A stretch of DNA of 64,000 nucleotides from Neoceratodus forsteri. Taxonomy: Eukaryota; Chordata; Ceratodontiformes; Ceratodontidae. Of the stretch, positions 63,956 through 64,000 are shown in pieces. Position numbers and translations under genes: made by a program. The notes under the pieces are model-generated. The model was not told where the DNA came from. It saw nothing but the letters and a program-made list of their open reading frames with translations, and ran no database searches. The stretch spans positions 288,923,001-288,987,000 of the forward strand of contig CM028131.1 in NCBI GenBank assembly GCA_016271365.2, given 5' to 3'. Every line of letters starts with the position of its first letter. The stretch's first letter is position 1.

Positions 63956-64000
63956 CCCCCCCTGCCTGCCCCTCTCAGAACCTTTGTTTTTGGGATGTGG

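Larger units (their letters stand above)
58727..64000 (+). mobile_element. DIRS retrotransposon copy G (right terminus outside window)
   Basis: Left end TTCAAACAACATGAAGTCTTG at 58727; its complement CAAGACTTCATGTTGTTTGAA appears in the ICR at 63869-63889. Leader, gag (59285-60885), RT, RNase H, methyltransferase-like segment, tyrosine recombinase (to about 63810) and ICR (63848-63955) follow. The right inverted repeat must lie beyond 64000. Terminal sequence differs from the A/F, C and D/E families. It has the longest intact frames of all copies and sits in an antisense L1. Confidence 0.93.

Noticed and set aside
1..64000. Prokaryotic operon, phage or defence system
   Set aside because: The tyrosine recombinases and Dam-like segments belong to DIRS retrotransposons; introns, LINE tails and MITEs show eukaryotic DNA.

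Overview
The window is non-coding, repeat-dominated nuclear DNA from a large vertebrate genome. It holds several DIRS-type tyrosine-recombinase retrotransposons, CR1, L2 and L1 LINEs, hAT and Kolobok-like DNA transposons, and one likely exon pair of a host gene. This mix fits an amphibian with a large genome (caecilian or salamander) best; a lungfish or reptile is not excluded. The species cannot be named from the sequence.

Layout. 1-3764: 3' two thirds of DIRS copy A. 3765-8520: antisense LINE and CR1 remnants, split by a 2.3 kb hAT element with 8-bp target duplications. 9216-10490: very decayed DIRS copy B. 10495-20855: one old antisense CR1 (called X here), opened by a second antisense CR1 (17-bp target duplication, itself carrying a nested sense CR1), a Kolobok-like MITE and a 4 kb L2-type insertion. 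21790-34588: DIRS copy D, with DIRS copy C (22033-27392) inserted in its 5' leader, a LINE fragment in its RNase H region and a 0.6 kb tandem duplication. 34589-38759: the quietest stretch, with a 115-bp spliced exon, an intron with a MITE, and a probable terminal exon with 3' UTR. 38760-54390: antisense CR1 opened by DIRS copy E, which in turn has DIRS copy F inside its internal complementary region. F carries a hAT element that carries a CR1. 54391-58725: antisense L1 with a nested CR1. 58727-64000: DIRS copy G, the most intact copy, whose right terminus lies outside the window.

The DIRS copies share one plan: inverted terminal repeats, gag with a zinc knuckle, reverse transcriptase with Y-L-D-D, RNase H, a Dam-methyltransferase-like segment (WGxPxxDLFA ... 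FPPF), tyrosine recombinase (R ... HxxR ... Y), and an internal complementary region (ICR) joining the complements of both outer ends. At least four terminal-repeat families are present (A, C, D/E and G; F resembles A). Every copy carries frameshifts, stops or lost catalytic residues, so none looks autonomous. The nesting gives a relative chronology: CR1 host copies first, then D and E, then C and F, then the hAT and CR1 inside F. No RNA gene or CRISPR array was recognised; this is not a prokaryotic gene system.
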